A stretch of 64,000 nucleotides of DNA from Stenotrophomonas sp. ATCM1_4 (GTDB taxonomy: Bacteria > Pseudomonadota > Gammaproteobacteria > Xanthomonadales > Xanthomonadaceae). Under the pieces are notes generated by a model that did not search any database, was not told the origin of the DNA, and saw only the letters and a program-made list of their open reading frames with translations. Every line of letters begins with the position of its first letter. Within the stretch, counting starts at the first letter, position 1. Below, one piece after another: positions 1-8,047 of the stretch. The stretch lies in NCBI RefSeq assembly GCF_004348115.1, contig NZ_QPFB01000001.1, forward strand, positions 25,752 to 89,751. Direction: 5' to 3'. The translations under genes were made by a program, and so were the position numbers.

Positions 1-89
1 CACCCGATCCCATCCCGAACTCGGAAGTGAAACGCAGCTGCGCCGATGGTAGTGCGGCTCAAGCCGTGCGAGAGTAGGTCATCGCCAGG
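1..89 (+). rRNA. rrf: 5S ribosomal RNA, 3' part
   Basis: The first ~89 bases match the 3' two thirds of a bacterial 5S rRNA, including the conserved run CCCGAACTCGGAAGTGAAAC at 12-31 and the closing GAGAGTAGGTCATCGCCAGG at 70-89. The 5' end lies outside the window. A rho-independent terminator follows directly, so this is the end of a ribosomal RNA operon read on the plus strand. Confidence 0.95.
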
Positions 90-100
90 TTTTAAACCAA

Positions 101-129
101 AAGCCCGCTGCCGCCGCAGCGGGCTTTTT
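101..129 (+). terminator. rRNA operon terminator
   Basis: Arms AAGCCCGCTGC (101-111) and GCAGCGGGCTT (116-126) pair perfectly over 11 bp around a CGCC loop and run into TTTTT. It sits 12 bases after the 5S rRNA, as expected for intrinsic termination of the rRNA operon. Confidence 0.93.
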
Positions 130-268
130 CTTTGCCCGAAACATCGCCGGTGGGCGCCCCCGGAACGTGCGCCCGCAGGCGCGAGGCTGGGATTTGGCTC
201 CCCGGCAGCGGGGATGGCTGGAGCGGGTGATGCGCGTGGGTACGATTGGTGCGGAGTGCGGCTCGGGC

Positions 269-296
269 GCCGGCTTCGCGCCCGAGGGCGTTCCTA
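269..296 (+). repeat. Short dispersed intergenic repeat, copy 1
   Basis: A stretch reading GCCGGCTTCGCGCCCGAGGG then CGTTCCTAC recurs almost unchanged at 11196-11224. Both copies lie outside genes. The remaining bases between the rRNA terminator and 338 show no gene that I can support. Confidence 0.6.
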
Positions 297-337
297 CCCA
301 TAGGCGAAGGACTGTGCGGGGATCCCGGTGGGCGCGT

Positions 338-937
338 CTATGGGGAGGCGTCGAGGGAGAGCGCGCGGGCTTGGCGGTGGTACCAGCCGGGTTTGTCGGC
401 GATGGCTTCGAAAACGTGGCTGCGATCCATGGCGCGTTGGTAGACGTGGACCGAAACGGCGATGGCGTCGCTGCTGGCGTTGCGCAGGGTGTGGAACTCG
501 TCGGGCGGGATCAGGTTGCCGGCACTGCCGCGGGTGCCCCGCAGACATTGGCGGGGACTGAAGTGGAACCGCTCTTGTTGGTGCTCGATGAGCTGGTACG
601 GGGTGATGTCCAGGTCGCCGCGCCAGACACCTTCGACGCACCACAGGCCGTCGTGATCGTGCAGTGGTGTGCCCTGTCCCGGGCCCCAGGTCATGGCGAT
701 GATGCTGTAGCCATGCCTCGGGCTGCGATAGAGCTCGCGGCGGGCGTAGTGATCGTTGATCGGATTGTGGATGACGGGCGGCAGGCTGATGCGTGGATCG
801 TTGATGGCCCGTTCCAGCACGCGCTGCACCTGGATGACGGTTGCAGACGTGTTTCCGGCCTGCAGGGCGGCGTCGATGCCATCGAGCAGATGCTGACGGC
901 CGGGAAAATCGGGGTAGTGCGAAGTATCCAACGTCAT
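338..937 (-). CDS. Cysteine dioxygenase-type cupin (thiol dioxygenase)
   Basis: A 199-residue protein of the cysteine dioxygenase type I / 3-mercaptopropionate dioxygenase cupin family. It would use non-heme Fe(II) and O2 to oxidise a small thiol such as L-cysteine to a sulfinate in the cytosol. The iron triad is visible: His93 and His95 in PLHDHDGLWC and His149 in PPDEFHTLRN, inside the usual single cupin barrel. Its length is normal for the family. The ATG at 937 gives a full-length protein with no signal peptide. It stands alone, between the rRNA operon and a repeat array. Whether the substrate is cysteine or 3-mercaptopropionate cannot be decided by eye. Confidence 0.85.
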   Translation of the reverse strand: MTLDTSHYPDFPGRQHLLDGIDAALQAGNTSATVIQVQRVLERAINDPRISLPPVIHNPINDHYARRELYRSPRHGYSIIAMTWGPGQGTPLHDHDGLWCVEGVWRGDLDITPYQLIEHQQERFHFSPRQCLRGTRGSAGNLIPPDEFHTLRNASSDAIAVSVHVYQRAMDRSHVFEAIADKPGWYHRQARALSLDASP

Positions 938-1311
938 GCCCGCAGTCTAGGCGAGGGCGGTAAAGATTCCGTTGTCAGTGGTTGGCGGTGGCCGTGAATT
1001 GTTGGGCTGCAGCGGATGCGGTTGGGTGCGCTGTTCGTGGTTGGGCGCTTGATGAAGAGCGAGGCAAGGGCGCCCTCACCCGCCCTTCGGGCACCCTCTC
1101 CCGCTTGCGGGAGAGGGATGGGGTTCGCTGACTGTCATGAAGGCTGTTGAATCGCGTCCTCACCTGCCCATCGGGCACCCTCTCCCGCTCGCGGGAGAGG
1201 GGATGGGTTCGCTGGTTGTGATGAGGGTTGTTGAATCGCGCCCTCACTCGGGCCCCTCCCGCTTGCGGGAGAGGGGGTGGGGTTCGCTGGTTGTGGCGGG
1301 GTTTCGGGGCG
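938..1311. repeat. Gene-free spacer with tandem REP-like array
   Basis: No gene is visible in these 374 bases. Between about 1070 and 1300 there are three copies of a unit containing CTCTCCCGCTTGCGGGAGAG, preceded by CCCTCAC and followed by GGGTTCGCTG. Copies 2 and 3 repeat at 84-bp spacing, judged from the common GTTGAATCGCG at 1146 and 1230. The hairpins follow the 3' end of the esterase gene on the minus strand and the start side of the dioxygenase gene. Confidence 0.85.
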
Positions 1312-2919
1312 TCAGAACGTGCCGCGCTGGATGAACGGGGCTTGCGCGTAGAGTCTGCGCTCGCCGCCGCGCGGGTCGTCGCCGAGGTGGCTGTTGGCGT
1401 CGAACTGCAGGGTCTGGCGGCGATCGAGTGCGTAGGGCTCCCAGTGCGGCAGGCCGGGGTGGTTGGGATCACCGTGACGGGCGAAGGCGAGCAGGGCGTC
1501 GCTCATCGTGTCGGCGACGTGCTGGGCCTCCAGGCCGTTGCCGGTGCGTGCGCCGGGCTGCTGCAGGTTGTGGAACACGAGCGGGATGTCGAGGGTGTGG
1601 AAGGCGCGCAGGTGCGCGGCGTCGCCACCGCGGTCGTACCAGTCCAGTTGATAGGCCCAAGTAGGGGCGCCCTGGCGGGCGCGGGCTTCGAGCTCCTCGA
1701 TCGCACCGCGCCAGGAGCGGCCGGCGGTGGTGGCGGCGAAGAATATCTCCGACGGCGTGTAGTGCGGATACAGGCGGCGGTACTCGGCGATGACGACCGT
1801 CGGCAGCAGGTCGACGTATTGCTGGGCTTCCAACCTGGCCGGGAGCGCTTCCCAGCTCAACGTGTGGTTGGCCGGGTCATTGCCGAGGAAGGCGCGGGTT
1901 TCGTCGTGGGTGTTGCCGATGACCATGGGAATGGCGGCCGACTGCGCCGGTGCCTGTGGCCAGAACGGGTGCGCGGGCAGGTTGCGTGCGTCCAGCACCG
2001 GGCCGACGTACAGGCCGGTGCTCTCCACGCGCGAGGGATCGCGGAGTTTCACCGCTTCCAGCAGCTGCTGCATCGGCAGCTGGCGCAGTGCGTCGGCATC
2101 GCCGAGCTTGAAATGCTCCAGGACCAGCCGCGCACGCTGGGTGGCGGCGCGTGGGCCGGCGGCGGTGACCTGTTGTCCGCTCATCGTCCAGGCACGATGG
2201 AACAGCCCGTTGGCCGCCGGCATGGCCATCAGGGTGGCGATCTTGGCGCCGCCACCGGACTGGCCGAATACCGTGATGTTGTCGGCGTCACCGCCGAACT
2301 CGGCCGCATGCTGGCGGACCCAGTGCAGGGCCTGGATCAGGTCGAGCTGGCCGACGTTGCCGGAGTCGGCCAGGGCAGGGCCGCCGAGCTGGGCCAGATG
2401 CAGATAGCCGAACAGGTTGAGGCGATGGTTGACGGTGACCACCACCACGTCGCCACGCCGGCACAGGTTGCCGCCGTCATACAGCGGGTCGCTGCCGGAG
2501 CCGTTGTTGTAGGCGCCGCCGTGGATATAGAACAGCACCGGGCGCTTGCCGCCATCGTGCAGGGCCGGGGTCCAGACATTGAGGTAAAGACAGTCTTCGC
2601 TGCCCGGGCCTTCATTGCCGGCCTGCGGGGCGGCCGGGCCGTAGGCCAGCGCATCGCGGACGCCACTCCAGGCCGACTCCTGCAGGGCTGGCTGGAACCG
2701 GCGTGGAGCAGTGTCGGCACCGTAGGGAATGCCACGGAAGACATGGATGTCGCCTTCGGTCTGGCCCGCGATGCGGCCGCCGCGGGTGCGGGCGATGGGC
2801 GCATTGCCGGTGTGCGCCCAGCCGGCGGTGTGGGCGGTGGCCAAACCGATGCCGGCGGTGAGCAGGCCGGCGTGCTGGAGGAACTGGCGACGGTGGGGAT
2901 TGCTGGGTGGCTGGGTCAT
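1312..2919 (-). CDS. Secreted type-B carboxylesterase
   Basis: A 535-residue type-B carboxylesterase (alpha/beta hydrolase). The chosen ATG at 2919 starts with a twin-arginine signal (HRRQFLQ, residues 9-15, then a hydrophobic stretch), implying folded export to the periplasm. Family signatures are EDCLYLNVW (residues 108-116) and the nucleophile elbow FGQSGGG with Ser221; GQSGG replaces the commoner GESAGG. The reading frame continues upstream of 2919, but that part is low-complexity and overlaps the neighbouring gene. It lies 64 bp downstream of a second secreted esterase on the same strand, next to a uronate-use locus, so hydrolysis of ester groups on plant polysaccharides is a reasonable inference. 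The substrate is not shown by sequence. Confidence 0.85.
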   Translation of the reverse strand: MTQPPSNPHRRQFLQHAGLLTAGIGLATAHTAGWAHTGNAPIARTRGGRIAGQTEGDIHVFRGIPYGADTAPRRFQPALQESAWSGVRDALAYGPAAPQAGNEGPGSEDCLYLNVWTPALHDGGKRPVLFYIHGGAYNNGSGSDPLYDGGNLCRRGDVVVVTVNHRLNLFGYLHLAQLGGPALADSGNVGQLDLIQALHWVRQHAAEFGGDADNITVFGQSGGGAKIATLMAMPAANGLFHRAWTMSGQQVTAAGPRAATQRARLVLEHFKLGDADALRQLPMQQLLEAVKLRDPSRVESTGLYVGPVLDARNLPAHPFWPQAPAQSAAIPMVIGNTHDETRAFLGNDPANHTLSWEALPARLEAQQYVDLLPTVVIAEYRRLYPHYTPSEIFFAATTAGRSWRGAIEELEARARQGAPTWAYQLDWYDRGGDAAHLRAFHTLDIPLVFHNLQQPGARTGNGLEAQHVADTMSDALLAFARHGDPNHPGLPHWEPYALDRRQTLQFDANSHLGDDPRGGERRLYAQAPFIQRGTF

Positions 2920-2949
2920 GGTCGGCGGGTGATGGAGGGAGACGACGGC

Positions 2950-2983
2950 CCCACCCCAACCCCTCTCTCCATCGGAGAGGGAT
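2950..2983. repeat. REP-like palindrome between two esterase genes
   Basis: An imperfect palindrome built on CCCTCTCTCCATCGGAGAGG fills the gap between the two esterase genes. It is of the same family as the array at 1070-1300 and could act as an mRNA-stabilising or attenuating hairpin within the operon. Confidence 0.6.
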
Positions 2984-3988
2984 TCAGGGGGCGGTGCGGG
3001 GTGGCGGGGGGAGTGAGGTGATCCAGTCCAGCGCAAGGCGTGGCCAGGCCACGCTGGTCAGGCCGGCGGTGCCGCGGACACCGAAGCCGTGGCCGCCGTG
3101 CGGGAACAGGTGCAGCTCGGTGGTGACACCGGCCGTGCGCAGCGCCTGGTAGAACAGCAGGCTGTTGCCAACCGGGACCACATCGTCATCGCCGGCGTGC
3201 AACAGGAAGGTCGGCGGCGTGTCCATGCGTACCCGGGTCTGCATCGAGTAGCGCTGCAGCAGCTCGGGAGACGGGGTGTCACCGAGCAGGCGCTGGCGCG
3301 AACCGGCATGCGTGTCGGGACCGTACATGTCGATGACCGGATAGACCAGCAGCTGGTAGTCCGGGCGCGCGCTCTCGCCATCGATGGCGTCGGTGGGCGG
3401 ATAGACGGATGCATCGAAGCCGGTGCCCAGCCGTGCGGCGAGGTGACCGCCGGCGGAGAAGCCCATCACGCCGATGCGGTGCGGGCGGATACCCCACTCG
3501 CCAGCCCGGTGCCGGATCAGCCGCAGTGCACGCTGCGCGTCGGCCAGCGCCGCTTCGCGGTCCGCACGGCCCTCGCCTGGCAGGCGGTAGCGCAGCACGA
3601 ACAAGGTGGTGCCGCCCTGTTCGGTAAAGGCCGGCACCAGCGCGGTGCCTTCCTTGTCGAGCACGACACGCTGGTAGCCGCCGCCGGGGATGACCAGCAG
3701 CGCGTCGCCATTGGGCCGTGCCGGGCGGTGGACGACCAGATAGGGCGTGCTGACGTGGTCGATGTAGCGGTCCGGCAGGGCAGGGTCGGCGCTGCGTTCG
3801 ACGATGCGACGCGGCGAGGGCAATGGCTTGTCCCCCGGTGCCAATCCATCCGGCCACAGCGCGATGCGGTCGGCCGAACCCACGGCCGGCTCGCCGTCCG
3901 GCGTGCTCTGGGCGAATAGCGGGGCGGTCAGTACGAAAAGATAAAAAGCCAGTAAATACAGAAGATTACGTATTGTGTGTGGGAGCAT
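2984..3988 (-). CDS. Secreted alpha/beta hydrolase, acetyl-esterase type
   Basis: A 334-residue alpha/beta hydrolase resembling acetyl (xylan) esterases of the BD-FAE / Abhydrolase_3 kind. A signal peptide covers residues 1-27 (hydrophobic LLYLLAFYLFVLTAPLF, cleavage after AQS-like sequence). The oxyanion region PGGGY is at 101-105, the nucleophile Ser178 in GFSAGG, an acid in HAGDDDVVP, and the catalytic His in HGGHGFG near the C terminus. I chose ATG 3988 because the longer reading frame begins before a normal signal peptide. It is transcribed away from the hydratase/TRAP operon, with a shared regulatory region containing the putative LacI operator at 4043-4058. This suggests co-control with uronate catabolism, probably removing acetyl groups from pectin or xylan. 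Confidence 0.8.
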   Translation of the reverse strand: MLPHTIRNLLYLLAFYLFVLTAPLFAQSTPDGEPAVGSADRIALWPDGLAPGDKPLPSPRRIVERSADPALPDRYIDHVSTPYLVVHRPARPNGDALLVIPGGGYQRVVLDKEGTALVPAFTEQGGTTLFVLRYRLPGEGRADREAALADAQRALRLIRHRAGEWGIRPHRIGVMGFSAGGHLAARLGTGFDASVYPPTDAIDGESARPDYQLLVYPVIDMYGPDTHAGSRQRLLGDTPSPELLQRYSMQTRVRMDTPPTFLLHAGDDDVVPVGNSLLFYQALRTAGVTTELHLFPHGGHGFGVRGTAGLTSVAWPRLALDWITSLPPPPRTAP

Positions 3989-4042
3989 GTTGGATCCGGC
4001 ATGGCAGGGGATCGTCGCTTCTGGTGCACTGCACATTGTCAG

Positions 4043-4058
4043 ATGACACCGGTTTACC
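4043..4058. promoter_or_regulatory. Putative LacI-family operator, copy 1
   Basis: ATGACACCGGTTTACC lies in the 130-bp divergent region between the secreted esterase (start 3988) and the hydratase/TRAP operon (start 4119). The first 13 bases recur exactly at 9184-9196 before the kduD-like gene. The core ACCGGT is palindromic, as in LacI-type operators, and a LacI regulator is encoded in the same locus. Confidence 0.6.
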
Positions 4059-4118
4059 TTATACAGCCAACCAGGCAACTGTCGATTGGCAGTGCAACAA
4101 AGACATCAGGAGAGTCAC

Positions 4119-4946
4119 TTGAGCAACGACCCAGGCAGTCAGCACCCGTCGGATACCGGGCTGGACGACATTGCCCGCAGTTTTGTGGAAGCCCGCCGCC
4201 AGGGACGTTCGCTTCCGGATTTTCCCGGCACGATCCCGGATGATCTGGTGACTGCCTACCGCGTGCAGGACCTGGCCATCGGCCGCTGGGACGACGTGGT
4301 GGTGGGCTGGAAGGTGGGCTACATCGCGGCCGAGCGCCGTGATGGCTCCGGCGACGAGCGTCTGCTGGGCCCGATTTTCCAGCGCAATCTCTGGAATGCT
4401 ACCGGTGCCATCGTGGATATCCCGGTGTTTTCGGCCGCCGGCGGCTTTGCCGCGGTGGAGGCCGAGTACGTGCTGCAGCTGGAGGCCGACGCGCCGGCGG
4501 ACAAGCTCGACTGGACCCCGGAAGAGGCCGAGGCGCTGCCGGCCCGCCTGTTCATCGGTGTGGAAGTGGCCAGCAGCCCGCTGGCGACGATCAATATCCT
4601 GGGGCCGCGCGTGGTGGTGTCCGACTTCGGCAACAACAACGGGCTGGTGCTCGGCGCGGAGATTCCGGACTGGACCCGGCGTGACGAACCGGACCTGCGC
4701 GCGGAAACCCTGATCGACGGCACGGTGGTCGGCACCGGCGGTGCCACCCACCTGCCCGGTGGCCTGCGTGCGGCCTACGCGTTTGCACTGTCGCGTTCGG
4801 CCAAGCGTGGCCGGCCGTTGAAGAAGGGCGACCTGATCGCCACCGGCAATGCCACCGGCATCCATGACATCCGCGTGGGCCAGCAGGCCTTGATCCGTTT
4901 CGCCGGTTGCGGCGAGATTTCGTGCAGGGCCGTGCCCGCCGGGTGA
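4119..4946 (+). CDS. FAH-family hydratase (2-keto-4-pentenoate hydratase-like)
   Basis: A 275-residue cytosolic protein of the fumarylacetoacetate hydrolase superfamily, closest in look to MhpD-type 2-keto-4-pentenoate hydratases. Family features include the metal-binding acid cluster around VEAEYVLQLE and the C-terminal GDLIATGNATG block. The start is a TTG at 4119: a clear AGGAG ribosome site lies at 4108-4112 with good spacing, while the upstream ATG at 4086 has none and would add a poor N terminus. It is the first gene of an operon with the TRAP transporter. Hydratases of this family normally act in aromatic meta-cleavage. In this uronate setting the likely substrate is a 2-keto acid derived from a sugar acid, but the sequence does not say which. 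Confidence 0.78.
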   Translation: MSNDPGSQHPSDTGLDDIARSFVEARRQGRSLPDFPGTIPDDLVTAYRVQDLAIGRWDDVVVGWKVGYIAAERRDGSGDERLLGPIFQRNLWNATGAIVDIPVFSAAGGFAAVEAEYVLQLEADAPADKLDWTPEEAEALPARLFIGVEVASSPLATINILGPRVVVSDFGNNNGLVLGAEIPDWTRRDEPDLRAETLIDGTVVGTGGATHLPGGLRAAYAFALSRSAKRGRPLKKGDLIATGNATGIHDIRVGQQALIRFAGCGEISCRAVPAG

Positions 4947-4981
4947 TCCCGCGGCAACCACAGACAGCGCGGGAGGGCGCA

Positions 4982-5986
4982 ATGGTTACTCGACGAGGTT
5001 TTCTCACCAGCAGCCTGGGAGCACTGGCCGTACCGATGCTGGCGGCCTGCTCGGCCGGCGGCAAAGGCACGGTTGCCGGCGGACAGCTGCTGACCGCCAG
5101 CGACGTGCACGTGGCCGACTACCCCACGGTCACGGCGGTGAAGTGGATCGGCCAGCAGCTGGAGCAGCAGACCGGCGGCCGGCTGCGCCTGAACCAGTAC
5201 CACTCCGGCCAGCTCGGCCGCGAGTCCGAGGCGATCGACATGGCCCGCTTCGGTGCCATCGACATCACCCGCGTGTACTCCGGCGCGTTGAACAATGCCT
5301 TCCCGCTGACCCGGGCCCTGTGCCTGCCGTACGTGTTCGACTCGGTGCAGCACATGCGGCGTGCGCTGGACGGTGGCATCGGCGATGCGGTGCTGCGCGG
5401 CTTCGAGAGCCGCGGGCTGGTCGGCCTGGCGGTCTATGACTCCGGTGCACGCAGCTTCTACAACACCAAGCACCCGATCGTCGAACCCGGCGACCTGCAC
5501 GGGTTGAAGCTGCGCGTGGCCAGCTCGGACATCTTCCTGCAGCTGATGCGCATGTTCGGGGCGAACCCGACGCCGATGTCGCTGGGCGACACGTTTTCCG
5601 GCATGGAGACGCACATGATCGACGGCGCCGAGAACAACATGCGCAGCTTCCACTCCAGCCGCCATTTCGAGGCGGCGCACTACTGGTCCGAGAGCCAGCA
5701 TTCGTATGCGCCGGACATCCTGCTGATGTCGCGCCGCAGCCTGGACGCGCTGTCCCCGGCCGACCGGCAACTGCTGCTGGAGCTGGCGCGGCAGTCGGTG
5801 CAGGTGATGCGCCGGGAGTGGGATGCCTCCGAGGACAAGGCGCGCGAAGCGGTGCTGGCCTACGGCGTGAAAGCCAATGCGGTGGACATGCCGGCCTTCC
5901 GCGAAGCGGCGGCACCGCTGCTGCGCGACTACCTGAAGCAGGCGGACATCGCCGCGCTGCACCGTCGCATCCGCGACTTCGCCTGA
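4982..5986 (+). CDS. dctP: TRAP transporter substrate-binding protein (DctP family)
   Basis: A 334-residue DctP-type solute receptor of a tripartite ATP-independent transporter. The N terminus MVTRRGFLTSSLGALAVPML combines a twin-arginine motif with a lipobox (LAAC), so it is probably an exported, lipid-anchored receptor. The mature part has the usual DctP layout, with a conserved Arg-containing strand (GLKLRVASSDI) that in the family contacts the substrate carboxylate, and GAENNMRSF. ATG 4982 follows a GGGAGG site. It lies 35 bp after the hydratase gene and just before dctQ and dctM. Many relatives bind uronates such as galacturonate or glucuronate; that ligand is inferred here from the gene neighbourhood. 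Confidence 0.9.
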   Translation: MVTRRGFLTSSLGALAVPMLAACSAGGKGTVAGGQLLTASDVHVADYPTVTAVKWIGQQLEQQTGGRLRLNQYHSGQLGRESEAIDMARFGAIDITRVYSGALNNAFPLTRALCLPYVFDSVQHMRRALDGGIGDAVLRGFESRGLVGLAVYDSGARSFYNTKHPIVEPGDLHGLKLRVASSDIFLQLMRMFGANPTPMSLGDTFSGMETHMIDGAENNMRSFHSSRHFEAAHYWSESQHSYAPDILLMSRRSLDALSPADRQLLLELARQSVQVMRREWDASEDKAREAVLAYGVKANAVDMPAFREAAAPLLRDYLKQADIAALHRRIRDFA

Positions 5987-5999
5987 GGACCGCGCCACG

Positions 6000-6533
6000 A
6001 TGTCTGATACCAACGAAACCACGGTGACGACGGGCTTCCAGCGCGTGCTGGAACGGCTGGCCGACGTCGTCATCCATATCGCCGTGCTGGCCCTGCTCGG
6101 GCTGGTGGTGGTGCAGGGCTGGCAGGTCTTCGCCCGCTACGTGATCAATGATTCGCCCAGCTGGACCGAGCCGGTGACGCTGCTGTTGCTGAGCACGGCG
6201 ATGAGCCTGGGCGCAGCGGCCGGCGTGTACACCAACCGCCACTTCGGCTTCTTCCTGCTGGCCGACTACATCAACCCGGCGATCAAGCGCGTGATCGATG
6301 CACTGGTGCCGCTGATCATCGCCGTCATCGGCGGCTTCATCGCCTGGTGGGGCTGGGTGCTGTGGCTGGACGGCCTGCACATCAAGACCGCCGGCGCCAA
6401 CCTGCCGCAGAGCGTGAACTACCTGCCGTTGAGCATCGGTGGCGCGCTGATGGCGGTGTTCGCATTGAACCGGATGGCGCAGGCATTGCAGGCCGGCGCG
6501 GGCAGTGCCGGCACCGCTGAAGGAGACCGTTGA
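6000..6533 (+). CDS. dctQ: TRAP transporter small permease (DctQ family)
   Basis: A 177-residue integral membrane protein with four hydrophobic segments (about residues 22-42, 58-76, 97-122, 140-160), the standard DctQ topology. It carries the family-typical VFARYVINDSPSWTEP stretch after the first helix. It is encoded 13 bp after dctP and 3 bp before dctM, so the three TRAP parts are translated from one message. With DctM it forms the ion-driven membrane unit that accepts substrate from DctP. Confidence 0.9.
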   Translation: MSDTNETTVTTGFQRVLERLADVVIHIAVLALLGLVVVQGWQVFARYVINDSPSWTEPVTLLLLSTAMSLGAAAGVYTNRHFGFFLLADYINPAIKRVIDALVPLIIAVIGGFIAWWGWVLWLDGLHIKTAGANLPQSVNYLPLSIGGALMAVFALNRMAQALQAGAGSAGTAEGDR

Positions 6534-6536
6534 ACC

Positions 6537-7820
6537 ATGGGTATCGCAATCCTCTTCGCCGTGTTCGGCGTGCTGCTGCTGATCGGCGTGCCGGTCGCCT
6601 ATGCGCTGGCCGCCGCGGCACTGGCCACCCTGTTGTACCTGGACCTGCCCAGCATCGTGCTGGTGCAGCAGATCTCCGCCGGCACCGGCTCGGCCTCGCT
6701 GATCGCCATTCCACTGTTCATCTTCGCCGGTGAAATCATGATGCGCGGTGGCATCTCCGAGCGCCTGATCTCGCTGGCCTCGTCGCTGGTCGGGCGCATG
6801 CGCGGCGGCCTGGGCCAGGTGTCGATCCTGTCCTCGCTGTTCTTCGGTGGCGTGTCCGGCTCGGCGATCGCCGACGTCTCGGCGGTGGGTGGCACGATGA
6901 TCCCGCAGATGGTCAAGCGCGGCTACGACCGCGACTTCGCGGTCAACGTCAGCATCACCGCGGCACTGGTGGCGCTGCTGGTGCCACCGTCGCACAACCT
7001 GATCCTGTTCTCGGCCGCGGCCGGCGGTGGCCTGTCCATCGCCGACCTGTTCGCCGCGGGCATCGTGCCGGCCTTGCTGATGACGGTGGTGCTGATGGTG
7101 ACCGGCTACGTGGTGGCGCGCCGTCGCGGCTACGGCGTGGAAGCCTTCCCGGGCATGCGCGCGGTGCTGCTGCGGCTGGTCGCGGCGCTGCCGGGCCTGG
7201 GCCTGGTCGGCCTGATCTTCTTCGGCATCCGCGCCGGCATCTTCACCGCGGTGGAGTCGGCGGCGATCGCGGTGGTGTACGCGCTGCTGGTAACCACCGT
7301 GCTGTACCGCCAGCTGCGCTGGAAGGAGTTCATGGCCACCGTGGTGCATGCCGCGCGCAGCACCGGCGTGATCCTGTTCGTGATCGCCACCGCGGCGGTG
7401 TTCGGCTGGTTGCTGGCCTACCTGCAGGTGCCGGCGGCGGCGGTGGAGTTCCTGCAGTCCTTCGCGCACAGCAAGTACATGGTGCTGCTGATGATCGTGG
7501 TGATGCTGCTATTGCTGGGCACCTTCATGGACCTGGCCCCGATGATCCTGATCTGCACGCCGATCTTCCTGCCGGTGGCCAAGGCCTACGGCATCGACCC
7601 GATCCACTTCGGCCTGGTGCTGGTGCTGACCGGTGGGCTGGGCCTGGTGACGCCGCCGGTGGGCTCGGTGCTGTTCATCGGCACGGCGATCGGCAAGATC
7701 ACCGTCGGTGAGAGCATGAAGACCATCTGGCCGTTCTGGCTGGCCGGCCTGGGCGTGCTGCTGGCGGTGACGTTCTTCCCGGAGATGTCGTTGTGGCTGC
7801 CGGCGCTGCTGCGTAGTTGA
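6537..7820 (+). CDS. dctM: TRAP transporter large permease (DctM family)
   Basis: A 427-residue DctM-type permease with about twelve hydrophobic helices. It shows the family markers IPLFIFAGEIM, GGVSGSAIADVSAVG and GLVTPPVGSVLF, corresponding to the two re-entrant elevator loops. It would import the DctP-bound acid using an ion gradient (Na+ or H+). The start is 3 bp after dctQ. A GC-rich inverted repeat follows the gene at 7890-7919, before the LacI regulator. Confidence 0.92.
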   Translation: MGIAILFAVFGVLLLIGVPVAYALAAAALATLLYLDLPSIVLVQQISAGTGSASLIAIPLFIFAGEIMMRGGISERLISLASSLVGRMRGGLGQVSILSSLFFGGVSGSAIADVSAVGGTMIPQMVKRGYDRDFAVNVSITAALVALLVPPSHNLILFSAAAGGGLSIADLFAAGIVPALLMTVVLMVTGYVVARRRGYGVEAFPGMRAVLLRLVAALPGLGLVGLIFFGIRAGIFTAVESAAIAVVYALLVTTVLYRQLRWKEFMATVVHAARSTGVILFVIATAAVFGWLLAYLQVPAAAVEFLQSFAHSKYMVLLMIVVMLLLLGTFMDLAPMILICTPIFLPVAKAYGIDPIHFGLVLVLTGGLGLVTPPVGSVLFIGTAIGKITVGESMKTIWPFWLAGLGVLLAVTFFPEMSLWLPALLRS

Positions 7821-7889
7821 TGCCGCCGGGCAGGTGCCCGCCGGTGGTGGCTGCCGGAGGCATGTCGCCCGCGGGATGGGTACAGCACG

Positions 7890-7919
7890 GCGGCGCGCCC
7901 CGTTCAGATGGCGCGCCGC
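7890..7919 (+). terminator. GC-rich hairpin after TRAP operon
   Basis: Arms GCGGCGCGCC (7890-7899) and GGCGCGCCGC (7910-7919) pair perfectly around a 10-base loop in the 227-bp gap between dctM and the LacI gene. There is no T-run, so termination is uncertain; it may be an mRNA-end stabiliser. Confidence 0.5.
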
Positions 7920-8047
7920 GACTGCCCTCACAATGTGGCGGGGATCAAACGGGCATCGGTGCAGGCCATGAGCCTGCCGCCGGCAACGCCGGGGTGCCTT
8001 CCCGCAACGCCCACACCCGCGCTCTGGAACGAGCGCGGCCCGATAGA

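Noticed and set aside
1070..1300. CRISPR array
   Set aside because: Repeats are palindromic REPs with conserved flanks and few copies; no cas genes and no unique spacers.
1228..3021. 597-residue open frame on the plus strand
   Set aside because: Antisense to the carboxylesterase, which has a Tat signal and catalytic motifs; the plus frame has no recognisable domain.
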